From Gemmatimonadota bacterium (GTDB taxonomy: Bacteria; Gemmatimonadota; Gemmatimonadetes; Longimicrobiales; Gaopeijiaceae), in contig SKKN01000010.1 in NCBI GenBank assembly GCA_007121455.1, positions 25,262 to 89,261 on the forward strand: DNA of 64,000 nt, written 5' to 3'. Under the pieces are notes generated by a model. It ran no database searches, was not told the origin of the DNA, and was given only the letters and a program-made list of their open reading frames with translations. The stretch's first letter is position 1, and each line of letters opens with the position of its first letter. Made by a program: the position numbers and the translations under genes. Shown here piece after piece: positions 31,864-40,883 of the stretch.

Positions 31864-33134
31864 AGGAGGAAGGGTTCCCGGAGCTCGAGGAACTCCTGGA
31901 GCTCGGCGATCCAGCCCGTGCGCAGCTCCTGGACGTCGAGCCCGCGGTCGATCCCGTCCCGGAGCCTGTCCGTGCCGGCGAGACGGTCGAAGTGAGAGGC
32001 TCGCCACTGCCAGTCGTGACCCGCGATCCGGCGGATCTCCTTGAGCAGGAGCACCCCCACGAGGGTGGGATCGTACACCTCGGGATGGTCCGCGATCAGC
32101 CGCACTCCCTCCACCTCCACGCCGTCGAACTTTCCGTCGCCGGGCTCGCTCGGTGTGAAGGTGACGGCCTCGAAGTAGGCCCCGGGGATCTGGTACTCGT
32201 TCATGATCTGGGCGAGGCGCTCCGCCGGAAGCCAGGGTGCGGCGACGACCTGGAAGGCCAGGTCGTCCGTTCCCCTGCCCACCGAGAGATTGGTGCCTTC
32301 GAAGAGGCAGGTCCCGGGGTAGTGGAGGGCGCTGTCTACCGAGGGCATGTTCGGGGAAGGAGGCACCCAGGGGAGGTCGGTGTCCGTGAAGAAGTGCTCC
32401 CGGGTCCACCCCTCGACCGGAACGACGTGGAGGTCGACTTCCACGTCGTACGCCCCCTGGAAGAGGAGGGCGAGCTCGCCCGGCGTCATCCCGTGCCTCA
32501 TCGGCAGGGGGTACATCCCGACGAAGGAGGAGAATTCCGGATCGAGGACGTTCCCCTGGACGAGACGGCCGCCGATGGGGTTCGGTCGGTCGAGCACCAC
32601 GAAGGGGATCCCTGCGCGGCCCGCTTCCTCCATTGCAAGGGCCATCGTGTAGACATAGGTGTAGTATCTGGCCCCAACATCCTGAATGTCGAAGAGAAGG
32701 GCATCGAGCTCGTCCAGGCTCCCGGCGGGAGGTCTTCGGGACTCCCCGTACAGCGAGTGGACCGGCAGGCCCGTGTGCTCGTCGAGCCCGTCATCGACCA
32801 GGACCCCGGGCTCGGCGTCTCCGCGGATCCCATGCTCGGGACTGAAGAGGGCGACGAGGTGGACGTCCGGATGCTCCCAGAGGAGGTCGATGCTCGAGAC
32901 TGCCGCTCCGCCCCGGCTCTCGACGGCGGAGATTCCGGTGTGATTCGTCACCAGGCCCACGCGCCGGCCCTCCACGAGGTGGAGCGAGTCTCGAAGGAGC
33001 ACGTCCACTCCGGGAAGCACCTCCGCGTTCGTCGCGGTGCGCTCCCCCAGGCGAACGTCCTGAGCGGCGCCGGCAACGGGAACGAGGAGGCTCTGGAGGA
33101 CGAGAATCACCGCAAAGGAGGATTGTGGCTTCAT
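31854..33134 (-). CDS. namZ: Exo-beta-N-acetylmuramidase NamZ (DUF1343)
   Basis: Exported 426-residue protein of the DUF1343 family. Characterised members (NamZ of B. subtilis) remove MurNAc from the non-reducing end of peptidoglycan chains. A signal peptide covers about the first 25 residues (FAVILVLQSLLVPVAGAAQ). Conserved segments include RVGLVTNHTGI, VALFSPEHGIRG, LPVHSLYG, LLFDIQDVGARYYTYVYTM and VLDRPNPIGG, LFEGTNLSVGRGTD. I chose the inner ATG at 33134 because it begins the signal peptide; one seven codons earlier (33155) is possible. It faces the two NagZ genes and supplies the complementary enzyme: NamZ plus NagZ can degrade glycan chains alternately. Confidence 0.9.
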   Translation of the reverse strand: MKPQSSFAVILVLQSLLVPVAGAAQDVRLGERTATNAEVLPGVDVLLRDSLHLVEGRRVGLVTNHTGISAVESRGGAAVSSIDLLWEHPDVHLVALFSPEHGIRGDAEPGVLVDDGLDEHTGLPVHSLYGESRRPPAGSLDELDALLFDIQDVGARYYTYVYTMALAMEEAGRAGIPFVVLDRPNPIGGRLVQGNVLDPEFSSFVGMYPLPMRHGMTPGELALLFQGAYDVEVDLHVVPVEGWTREHFFTDTDLPWVPPSPNMPSVDSALHYPGTCLFEGTNLSVGRGTDDLAFQVVAAPWLPAERLAQIMNEYQIPGAYFEAVTFTPSEPGDGKFDGVEVEGVRLIADHPEVYDPTLVGVLLLKEIRRIAGHDWQWRASHFDRLAGTDRLRDGIDRGLDVQELRTGWIAELQEFLELREPFLLYP

Positions 33135-33267
33135 GGACCGGTTCCTAAGTTCCAATCAGGTCTTGCCGGGTCGGCGGATGCCGTGCCCGGGGCGGAGAAC
33201 TTCGACGAGCTCGAAGGATTCCGTCAACCGCACTTCCTTGCCACCCCGGTCGCGCGTTCTGAGGTCC

Positions 33268-35220
33268 ATGATCCTGTCCCATCGTGTCGTGTCGCACCCG
33301 CTTCGGCTTCTCGTGCTCCTGCCCCTGCTCTCCATGAGCCTGTCGTGTGCCGCGACCCCTCCGGACCCGCCGCCCGCCCCACCCGAGGAGGTTGCCGAGG
33401 AGCCCGTGGACGAGCGTGAGCCTGAGGAGGAGAAGGAGCCCGAGCGGGTCGCCCCGCCGGCGGAGCCGCTCGACCGGACCCCGCTGCCGGTGCCCGACAT
33501 TCGCCTCCGCAGTCCGGACGGCTGGGCCGAGGAGACGCTGAGCCGTCTCACCCTCCGTCAGAAGGTGGGGCAGATGATGATGCCCTTCATCCTGGGGGAC
33601 TACGCTCCCGAGGGCTCGGCGAGCCATCGGCGGATCCTCCGCATGATCGACGAGGAGGAGATCGGGGGCGCGATCGTCTCGGTGGGGACTCCGGTCGAGG
33701 TCGCGACGAAGTTGAACGTGCTTCAGCGCCGGTCGAACGTACCCCTTCTCGTGGCGGCGGACCTGGAGACAGGGGCGGGGTTCCGGCTCCGGGGGGCGGT
33801 GCACACGCCCGGCGGGTTGGACCTCGGCGGTGCGACGGATTTCCCCCCGCTGATGGCCGTGGGCGCGACAGACCAGCGCTTCTACTCGTACGAGATGGGA
33901 CGGGTCACGGCGCGGGAAGCGCGGGCCGTCGGCATTCACGTCCCCTTTGCCCCGGTTCTCGACGTCAACAACAACTCCGAGAACCCGATCATCAACACGC
34001 GCGCGTTCGGTGAGGATCCCACGCGCGTCGCCGAGCTCGGGGCGTGCTTCATCCGGGGGCTGCAGGATTACGGAGCGCTCGCCACCGGGAAGCACTTTCC
34101 CGGTCATGGGGATACGGAGGTCGATTCCCATCTCGCGCTGCCGGTGATCCGTCTCGGGCGGAGCCGCCTCGACGAGGTGGAGCTCGTGCCCTTCCGGATG
34201 GCGATCGAGAGCGGCATGGGCGCGGTGATGACCGCGCACATCGCGATGCCCGGGATCACCGGCGGGGCGGATACCCCGGCCACACTCTCGCGGCCGGTGA
34301 TCACCGACCTCCTCCGGGGCGATCTCGGCTTCCAGGGGCTCGTCTTCACCGATGCGATGGACATGAGCGCGATCGACCGCCTCTACTCCCGGGAGGAGGC
34401 GGCGGTGCGGGCGGTGGAGGCCGGGGTGGATGTCATCCTGATGCCCCCGAGCCCGATGCGCGCGATCCAGGGCATCATGGAGGCGGTGCTCTCCGGGCGG
34501 ATTTCCGAGGAGCGGATCGACGAATCCGCCCTCCGGATCCTCCGCACCAAGGAGCGAATGGGGCTGCACGAGAACCGGACGGTGGACGTCGAGGAGATCC
34601 ACCGCGTCGTGGGAATCCCCGAGCACATCGACGTCGCTCGGACGATCGCGGAGCGATCCCTCACCCTCCTCAAGAACGACGGAAATCTCCTTCCGCTCCG
34701 GGGCACCCGAACCGCGGAGGTGATGTCCGTCACCTACCGGCGACCCAACGCGCTTCTCGCAGGAAGGTTCTTCGATGCGGAGCTCGGCAGGACGTACCCG
34801 CGTCTCGACCGGCGGGGCGTGACCCGGAGCACCCGGTCCGAGGAGTACGATCGGATCATGGCGGACACGCGGGACTCGGACCTCGTTGTCGTCTCGATCT
34901 ACGTGACGGCGACGGCGTACGCCGGGGACGTGGCGGTCCCGGAGGAGCTCTCGGACTTCCTGAAGGAGCTCTCGGAAAGCGGCACACCCCACGTCGTGGT
35001 CTCCTTCGGAAACCCCTATCTGCTCGCCGAATTTCCGGACGTGCGCGCCTACCTGCTCGGGTGGGGAGATGCGGAGGTGAGCCAGAGGGCGGCGGCCGCG
35101 GCCCTCCTCGGCGAGGTGCCGATCTCCGGCTCGGCGCCCACCCGGATCCCCCCGTTCGAGATCGGAGCGGGGATCGCCCTGGGACAGAACGTCGCCCTCG
35201 GTGGAGGTGCCGGGTGCTGA
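33268..35220 (+). CDS. nagZ: GH3 beta-N-acetylglucosaminidase NagZ, probable lipoprotein
   Basis: A 650-residue exported enzyme that cleaves terminal GlcNAc from muropeptides. The N terminus has a hydrophobic stretch ending SMSLSCA, a weak lipobox, then a Pro/Glu-rich linker of about 50 residues. The GH3 domain begins near residue 90 (LRQKVGQMMMPF). The NagZ catalytic Asp-His dyad loop is KHFPGHGD at 275-282, followed by DSH. The nucleophile is probably Asp362 in FTDAMDMSAI. It has the extra C-terminal domain of Bacillus/Bacteroidetes-type NagZ, unlike the short cytosolic E. coli form. The stop overlaps the next gene's GTG. Confidence 0.92.
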   Translation: MILSHRVVSHPLRLLVLLPLLSMSLSCAATPPDPPPAPPEEVAEEPVDEREPEEEKEPERVAPPAEPLDRTPLPVPDIRLRSPDGWAEETLSRLTLRQKVGQMMMPFILGDYAPEGSASHRRILRMIDEEEIGGAIVSVGTPVEVATKLNVLQRRSNVPLLVAADLETGAGFRLRGAVHTPGGLDLGGATDFPPLMAVGATDQRFYSYEMGRVTAREARAVGIHVPFAPVLDVNNNSENPIINTRAFGEDPTRVAELGACFIRGLQDYGALATGKHFPGHGDTEVDSHLALPVIRLGRSRLDEVELVPFRMAIESGMGAVMTAHIAMPGITGGADTPATLSRPVITDLLRGDLGFQGLVFTDAMDMSAIDRLYSREEAAVRAVEAGVDVILMPPSPMRAIQGIMEAVLSGRISEERIDESALRILRTKERMGLHENRTVDVEEIHRVVGIPEHIDVARTIAERSLTLLKNDGNLLPLRGTRTAEVMSVTYRRPNALLAGRFFDAELGRTYPRLDRRGVTRSTRSEEYDRIMADTRDSDLVVVSIYVTATAYAGDVAVPEELSDFLKELSESGTPHVVVSFGNPYLLAEFPDVRAYLLGWGDAEVSQRAAAAALLGEVPISGSAPTRIPPFEIGAGIALGQNVALGGGAGC

Positions 35221-38200
35221 CCCGGAGTCCGGCGCTGACCGGAGGCCCGGCGCTCACCGGCCGCCTGCAGGCGAGAGGGCGCGCCCGGGGGGCGATCTTC
35301 GGTGCGCTCCTCCTCGGCCTCCTCCTGATCGGCTCCTGCGCTCCGGATGTGCCGGTGCCTCCCCCCGGACCGGCGGCCCCCGCCGACGAGGCCCGGTGGG
35401 TGGAGGAGGCTCTCGCCTCCATGGAGCTCCGGGAGGAAGTGGCTCAGCTCGTCTTCCCCTGGATCCCCGGCGCGTATCAGAGCCGAACGGATCCGGAGTT
35501 TCTCGGGCTCGAGAGGTGGGTGGAGGAAGGGATCGGCGGGGTCGTGATCTCGATCGGAAGCCCTCACGCCTATGCGGCGAAGCTGAATGCGCTCCAGGAG
35601 GTCGCCCGGATTCCCCTTCTCGTCTCGTCCGATTTCGAGAGCGGTGGGCCGGGGATGCGGATCAACCACTCGTATGCGCTTCCCTCCCTCCTCGCTCAGG
35701 GCGGCGGGACGAGCTTTCCTCCGACGATGGCGTTCGGAGCGATCGGCGAGGAGGCGTTCGTCGAGGAGATGGCCCGGATCACGGCGGTCGAAGCCCGTGC
35801 CGTGGGCGTTCATCTCAACTTCGCACCCGTCGTGGACGTGAACTCGAATCCGGAGAACCCGATCATCAACACGCGGGCTCTGGGCGAGGATCCCGAGACG
35901 GTCGGACAGCTCGCGCGCGCGTACATCCGGGGGGCCCGGGAAGGCGGAGTGCTCACCACGGCGAAGCATTTCCCCGGCCACGGGGACACGAGGGTGGACT
36001 CCCACCTCGAGCTGCCCGAAGTGACGGCGGACCGGCAGCGGCTGGACGAGGTCGAGCTCGTGCCCTTCCGAGCGGCGATCGACGAAGGGGTCGACGGGGT
36101 GATGACGGCGCACGTCTCCGTCCCCGCCGTCCTGGGTCCTGACGCGCCTCCCGCCACCTTCTCCTCCGAGTTCATGACCGACCTCCTCGAGGGGGAGTTG
36201 GGCTTCGACGGGCTGGTGATCACCGATGCGCTCCGGATGGGCGCGATCACGGAGCGGTACGGAGGAGGGGAGGCGGCGGTGCTGGCCCTCGAGGCCGGTG
36301 CGGACATCATCCTCGTGCCGGAGAGCGTCCCCGGAGCGATCGACGCGGTCGTGGAAGCGGTCGAGTCGGGCCGTCTCTCCCGCGAGCGCCTCCAGGCCTC
36401 CGTGCGAAAGGTCCTCGGGGCGAAGGCCGGCCTGGAGCTCCACCGCGAGCGCAGGGTTCCGCTCGAGGAGGTCGACCGGGTCGTCGGCTCGGGCCCCCAC
36501 CTCGCGTTCGCGGACTCCGCCGCGAGCCGCTCGATCACCCTCCCCCGGGACCGGGAGAACCGGGTCCCGGTCGACCTCGAAGAAGCGCCACGCGTGCTTT
36601 CGGTCACCTACGCGAGGAGCTCGAGTCCGGTCGCGGGCCAGGAGTTTGATGCCCTCCTCGCCACCTTCGTGCCGGAGGTGGAGCGGGTTCGGCTCGACGA
36701 GCGATCGTCTCCGGCGGAGTACCGGAGCCTGGGAAGCCGGGCGGAGGAGGCCGACCTCGTGCTGGTGAGCGCCTACGTTGCGCCCCAGGCCGGTGCCGGA
36801 GCCGTCGAAGTCCCCGCCGAGCTCGCGCGCTTCGTCCACGAGATCGACGAGCGGCGCCCTCTGGCCGTTCTCTCGTTCGGAAATCCCTACCTCCTGAGCG
36901 TATTTCCGGACGTGGGCACGTACATGCTCGCGTGGGGCGACCGGGAGGTCTCCCAGCGGGCGGCGGTGCGCGCACTCGTCGGCGCGTCGGGGATCGAAGG
37001 ACGCCTGCCCGTCACCCTCCCACCATTCCACCAGAGGGGAGAGGGGCTGGTCCGAGCGGCCGATCCCCTCGTGGCGGAACGGGCCCGGGCCCGGGGCGAC
37101 GCGCTCGACGAGACGGGCCTCGTCGCCGGCCCGCCAGGAGGCGACGCGGAGGAGCCAACGGTCGAGCCCGACCCCCCGGATCCGGAGGAGTGGAGTGCGG
37201 CCTGGCCCGGCGAAGCGAGTCCGAAAAGCCTCGGGATGTCACCGACGCTCCTGGCGGAGCTGGACTCGCTCATGCTCGCGGCCGTCGCGGACGGCGTGGC
37301 ACCCGGGGCGGCGCTCGCAGTGGGCCGGTCGGACGGCATCGTGCGCCTTCGGGGCTACGGCACGCTCGACTACGCGGAGGGAAGCCCGCCGGTCACGACG
37401 CGGACGCTCTACGACGTCGCGTCACTCACGAAGGCGCTGGGCACCACGACCGCGGTCATGCTCCTCGTCGAAGAGGGGCGGATCGAATTGGACGCACCGG
37501 TGAGCCGCTATCTGCCGTGGTGGAGCGACGACTCCTCTTCAGCGAGGAGCCGGGTCACGGTCCGGGACCTCCTCCTCCACCGCTCCGGGCTTCCGGCGTG
37601 GCGACGGTGGTTCCTCGAACTCGCGGGCACCGACCAGTACCGGGAGGCGGTCTCCACCCTCGCGCTCGACCAGGAGCCGGGGAGCACGACGATCTATTCG
37701 GACATCGGCTTCAAGGTTCTCGGGTGGATCGTCGAGGAGGTCTCCGACCGGCCGCTCGATGCCTTCCTGGGGGAGCGCGTGTGGAGGCCCGTCGGGATGG
37801 CGGACACCTTCTTCCGACCCGACTCCTCTCTCTTCTTCCGGATCGCCCCCACTGAAGTGGACGAGGAGCGGAGGAACCGGCACATCCTGGGGGAGGTGCA
37901 CGACGAGAATGCCTACTCCATGGGCGGGGTGGCCGGCCACGCCGGAATCTTCTCATCCGTCCAGGACCTCTCCCTCTTTGCCCGGTTGATGCTCGGAGGA
38001 GGTCGGCTTCCAGGCTGCGGTGGGTCGGAGGCCGCAGTCGAGCAGGAGGGCTTCCCATGCCCCCCGACGGGGCGGGGCGAGGTCTCCCTGTTCGATCGTG
38101 GGACGGTCGCGGACTTCACGCGCCGCCATGACCGCACCGCGTCCCGCGCGCTCGGCTGGGACACGCCGTCCGGGAGGTCCTCCGCCGGGGACTACTTCAC

Positions 38201-38399
38201 GACCGAGTCCTTCGGGCACACAGGCTTCACCGGCACGTCGATCTGGATCGACCCCGAGCTCGACCTCTTCGTGGTACTCCTCACGAATCGGGTGAACCCG
38301 ACGGGGGAGAACACCCTCCACATCCCACTGCGGCGCGCCGTCCACGACGTCGCTGCCATGGCGATCCTCGACCGGGAGATCAGCCGAAGGTCGCCGTAG
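35214..38399 (+). CDS. GH3 beta-N-acetylglucosaminidase fused to a serine beta-lactamase-like domain, lipoprotein
   Basis: A 1061-residue fusion. The N terminus carries a membrane stretch and a probable lipobox (LLLIGSC). The GH3 part shows KHFPGHGD at 251-258 and the nucleophile Asp338 in ITDALRMGAI. After a linker near 640-700 (rich in Pro, Glu and Asp) comes a class C beta-lactamase/penicillin-binding-like domain with SLTK at 737-740, YSD at 828 and HTG at 1002. That triad fits an active serine hydrolase of the DD-peptidase/esterase group. Similar fusions are known in Bacteroidetes. It probably acts on both sugar and peptide parts of muropeptides at the envelope. It is coupled to the preceding nagZ, to which the GH3 part is clearly related (tandem duplication). 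Confidence 0.9.
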   Translation: MLTRSPALTGGPALTGRLQARGRARGAIFGALLLGLLLIGSCAPDVPVPPPGPAAPADEARWVEEALASMELREEVAQLVFPWIPGAYQSRTDPEFLGLERWVEEGIGGVVISIGSPHAYAAKLNALQEVARIPLLVSSDFESGGPGMRINHSYALPSLLAQGGGTSFPPTMAFGAIGEEAFVEEMARITAVEARAVGVHLNFAPVVDVNSNPENPIINTRALGEDPETVGQLARAYIRGAREGGVLTTAKHFPGHGDTRVDSHLELPEVTADRQRLDEVELVPFRAAIDEGVDGVMTAHVSVPAVLGPDAPPATFSSEFMTDLLEGELGFDGLVITDALRMGAITERYGGGEAAVLALEAGADIILVPESVPGAIDAVVEAVESGRLSRERLQASVRKVLGAKAGLELHRERRVPLEEVDRVVGSGPHLAFADSAASRSITLPRDRENRVPVDLEEAPRVLSVTYARSSSPVAGQEFDALLATFVPEVERVRLDERSSPAEYRSLGSRAEEADLVLVSAYVAPQAGAGAVEVPAELARFVHEIDERRPLAVLSFGNPYLLSVFPDVGTYMLAWGDREVSQRAAVRALVGASGIEGRLPVTLPPFHQRGEGLVRAADPLVAERARARGDALDETGLVAGPPGGDAEEPTVEPDPPDPEEWSAAWPGEASPKSLGMSPTLLAELDSLMLAAVADGVAPGAALAVGRSDGIVRLRGYGTLDYAEGSPPVTTRTLYDVASLTKALGTTTAVMLLVEEGRIELDAPVSRYLPWWSDDSSSARSRVTVRDLLLHRSGLPAWRRWFLELAGTDQYREAVSTLALDQEPGSTTIYSDIGFKVLGWIVEEVSDRPLDAFLGERVWRPVGMADTFFRPDSSLFFRIAPTEVDEERRNRHILGEVHDENAYSMGGVAGHAGIFSSVQDLSLFARLMLGGGRLPGCGGSEAAVEQEGFPCPPTGRGEVSLFDRGTVADFTRRHDRTASRALGWDTPSGRSSAGDYFTTESFGHTGFTGTSIWIDPELDLFVVLLTNRVNPTGENTLHIPLRRAVHDVAAMAILDREISRRSP

Positions 38400-38436
38400 C
38401 GCAACATCGAGCCGACTCCGGTGTTGGGAAGAAGAT

Positions 38437-38464
38437 GGTCCGGGTTCGATTCCGCCGGACCTTT
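38437..38464 (+). terminator. Hairpin between the fusion gene and the FKBP gene
   Basis: GGTCCGG (38437-38443) pairs with CCGGACC (38455-38461) and is followed by TTT. It is a plausible weak terminator for the wall-salvage genes. The loop reads GTTCGATTC and resembles a tRNA T-arm, but no tRNA body was found. Confidence 0.4.
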
Positions 38465-38496
38465 CGCGTTGATTCGAATCGAACCGAGGATGTCCG

Positions 38497-38928
38497 ATGG
38501 GAAAAGCAAAGCAAGGCGACACCGTAGCGATCCACTATACCGGCCGCCTGGAAGACGGGACGGTGTTCGACACCTCCAGGGACCGCGATCCGCTCGAGCT
38601 CACACTCGGGAGCGGGCAGGTGATTCCGGGGTTCGAGAAGGCCGTCGAGGGGATGGCGGAGGGGGACACGAAGACGGAGAAGATCCCCTCGGAGGAGGCG
38701 TACGGTCCGCGGCGGGACGACATGGTGCTCTCCCTCCCCAAGGAGCAGCTTCCGGAACACCTCGATCCGGCTGTGGGACAGCAGCTCCAGATGCAGTCCC
38801 AGGAAGGCCAGGTCTTCGAGGTCACCGTCGTCGGCCTCGACGAGGAGAAGATCGAGATCGATGCGAACCACCCGCTCGCCGGCAAGGATCTGACCTTCGA
38901 CCTCGAGCTCGTGAAAGTCGGCGAATGA
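38497..38928 (+). CDS. FKBP-type peptidyl-prolyl isomerase (SlyD-like)
   Basis: A 143-residue isomerase. The FKBP core is split by an inserted chaperone-like flap as in SlyD: HYTGRLEDGTVFDTSRDRDPL, LGSGQVIPGFEKAVEGM, then VGQQLQMQSQEGQVFEVTVV and NHPLAGKDLTFDLELV. It lacks the His-rich metal-binding tail of E. coli SlyD. It has no signal peptide, so it acts in the cytosol on proline-limited folding. A strong terminator follows at 38973, so this is probably a single-gene unit. Confidence 0.93.
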   Translation: MGKAKQGDTVAIHYTGRLEDGTVFDTSRDRDPLELTLGSGQVIPGFEKAVEGMAEGDTKTEKIPSEEAYGPRRDDMVLSLPKEQLPEHLDPAVGQQLQMQSQEGQVFEVTVVGLDEEKIEIDANHPLAGKDLTFDLELVKVGE

Positions 38929-38972
38929 CGCTCACGGGCTGACGCCCGCGCGTGATCCGCCTGGTGGTACGA

Positions 38973-39006
38973 GGGCGCCGGTCCCCACGGGGGGCCGGCG
39001 CCCTTT
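38973..39006 (+). terminator. Rho-independent terminator after the FKBP gene
   Basis: A perfect 9-bp GC stem, GGGCGCCGG (38973-38981) with CCGGCGCCC (38995-39003), followed by TTT. Clear intrinsic terminator. Confidence 0.75.
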
Positions 39007-39032
39007 CCATTGCGTCCACGGTTCCATAAGCT
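39004..39032 (+). promoter_or_regulatory. Weak promoter candidate for the symporter genes
   Basis: TTTCCA (39004-39009), a 17-base spacer, then TAAGCT (39027-39032), directly after the FKBP terminator and about 65 bases before the first symporter gene. The match is partial; position is its main support. Confidence 0.3.
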
Positions 39033-39095
39033 CCCCGGCGATCCGACGGGTCGGCCGAGCCGGTCCCCTCCATCCCCCCGGACCAGGGAGTCTGC

Positions 39096-40883
39096 GTGAC
39101 CCCTCTCGACTGGTGGATCATCGGCCTCTATTTCCTCCTGGCGGTCGTGATCGGGGTCGCGCTCTCCCGCCGAGCCGGACGTTCGGTCTCGGAGTATTTC
39201 GTCGGAGGGCGCTCGCTCCCGTGGTGGCTCGCCGGGACGTCGATGGTGGCCACGACCTTCGCCGTCGACACCCCGCTCGCGGTCACCGAGCTCGTGGTGA
39301 TGCACGGCGTGGCCGGGAACTGGCTCTGGTGGAACCTGGTGATGAGCGGGATGCTCACCGTCTTCTTCTACGCCCGGCTCTGGCGCCGCGCGGGGGTGCT
39401 GACGGACGTGGAGTTCACCGAACTCCGCTACGGGGGCCGCCCGGCGGCGATTCTGCGGGGCTTCCGCGCCGGATACCTCGCCCTTCCGATCAACCTGATC
39501 ATCATGGGCTGGGTGAACCTCGCGATGGTCGAGATCGCGGCGGTCGCCCTCGACATCCCGCGGGTCTGGGCGCTCCTCTTCTGCTTCTTCCTCGCCGCGA
39601 GCTACTCGGTTCTGGCGGGACTCTGGGGCGTGGTCGTCACGGATCTCTTCCAGTTCGTGCTCGCCGTCGGCGGCGCGGTGGTCCTAGCGGTCTTCGCGGT
39701 GAACGCCGTGGGCGGGATCTCGGGAATGGAGAGCGGGCTCGCCGAGGTGTACGGCTCGACGGAGGCGGCCCTCGCCTTCTTCCCGGAGGCGGGCGCGGAG
39801 TGGATGCCCGCGATCACCCTCGCCGTCTTCCTCGGGGTGAACTGGTGGGCGTCGTGGTATCCGGGGGCGGAGCCCGGTGGGGGAGGATACGTGGCGCAGA
39901 GGATCTTCTCCTCCCGGACCGAGCGGGACGGACTCCTCGCCACCCTCTGGTTCAACATCGCTCACTACGCCGTCCGTCCCTGGCCGTGGATCCTCGTCGC
40001 GCTCGCCACGACGATCCTCTACCAGGACCTCGACAACCCCCGCCAGGGATACGTCATGGCGGTGATGGACCTCCTCCCTCCCGGGCTCACGGGGCTCCTC
40101 CTCGCCGGTTTCGCGGCCGCCTACATGTCCACGATCTCGACCCAGCTCAATTGGGGCGCGAGCTACCTGGTCAACGACCTCTACGCCCGCTTCTGGAAGA
40201 AGAGTGCGTCCCAGAAGGAGCTCGTGCTCGTCTCCCGGCTCGCGACCGTCGCTCTGATGCTGGCCTCCCTGGTCGTGACCTACTACCTCACGAGCATCGA
40301 GGGGGCGTGGCGGTTCCTCCTCGCCCTCGGCGCCGGCACGGGACTCGTCCTGATCCTCCGCTGGTACTGGTGGCGGATCAACGCGTGGTCCGAGATCTCC
40401 GCGATGATCGCCTCCCTCGTGGCGAGCCTCTACCTCTGGTTCGGAGCGGGGCTCGACCCCGACGACCTCGGGCAGTGGGCGTGGATCATGCTCGCGACCG
40501 TGGGGGTGAGCACCGTGGTCTGGCTCACGGTCACCTATCTGACCGGCCCGGAGTCGGACGAGACCCTGGAGCGCTTCTACCGGCGGGTCCGACCCGGGGG
40601 CCGCGGGTGGTACCCGGTGGCGAGACGCCTCGGCTTCGGTGAGGAGGGGCTCGATGGAGGGTCCCTGAACTGGACGAGCTGGCTGGCCGGGGTCGTCTGC
40701 GTCTACACGACGCTCTTCGGAACCGGACACCTCATCTTCGGTCGGTGGGGGAGGGCCTCGTTCTTCCTCGGGGTCGCCGCGTTCTGCCTGTGGTGGATCG
40801 CGCGGCGGCTCCAGACGATGCCGCCCGCCCGGGCCGGAGACGAGGCCCCACCCGCCCGGGTCGAGCGGATCGGGGCGAAATGA
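39096..40883 (+). CDS. Sodium:solute symporter (SSS family)
   Basis: A 595-residue inner-membrane carrier with about 13 to 14 hydrophobic segments. The N terminus TPLDWWIIGLYFLLAVVIG followed by SEYFVGGRSLPWWLAGTSMVATTFA is the SSS signature, and YMSTISTQLNWGASYLVNDLY matches the conserved later helix of the family. It is longer than many SSS carriers at the C terminus, with an extra pair of membrane helices. The next gene, also an SSS carrier, overlaps by four bases. Substrate is unknown; the neighbourhood (NamZ, NagZ, sugar kinase) suggests amino sugars from the cell wall. GTG start. Confidence 0.9.
   Translation: MTPLDWWIIGLYFLLAVVIGVALSRRAGRSVSEYFVGGRSLPWWLAGTSMVATTFAVDTPLAVTELVVMHGVAGNWLWWNLVMSGMLTVFFYARLWRRAGVLTDVEFTELRYGGRPAAILRGFRAGYLALPINLIIMGWVNLAMVEIAAVALDIPRVWALLFCFFLAASYSVLAGLWGVVVTDLFQFVLAVGGAVVLAVFAVNAVGGISGMESGLAEVYGSTEAALAFFPEAGAEWMPAITLAVFLGVNWWASWYPGAEPGGGGYVAQRIFSSRTERDGLLATLWFNIAHYAVRPWPWILVALATTILYQDLDNPRQGYVMAVMDLLPPGLTGLLLAGFAAAYMSTISTQLNWGASYLVNDLYARFWKKSASQKELVLVSRLATVALMLASLVVTYYLTSIEGAWRFLLALGAGTGLVLILRWYWWRINAWSEISAMIASLVASLYLWFGAGLDPDDLGQWAWIMLATVGVSTVVWLTVTYLTGPESDETLERFYRRVRPGGRGWYPVARRLGFGEEGLDGGSLNWTSWLAGVVCVYTTLFGTGHLIFGRWGRASFFLGVAAFCLWWIARRLQTMPPARAGDEAPPARVERIGAK

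Noticed and set aside
38388..38462. Possible tRNA overlapping the end of the NagZ-lactamase gene
   Set aside because: AGGTC/GACCT ends and a T-arm-like hairpin exist, but no proper D arm or anticodon arm can be folded, and half of it lies inside the coding sequence.
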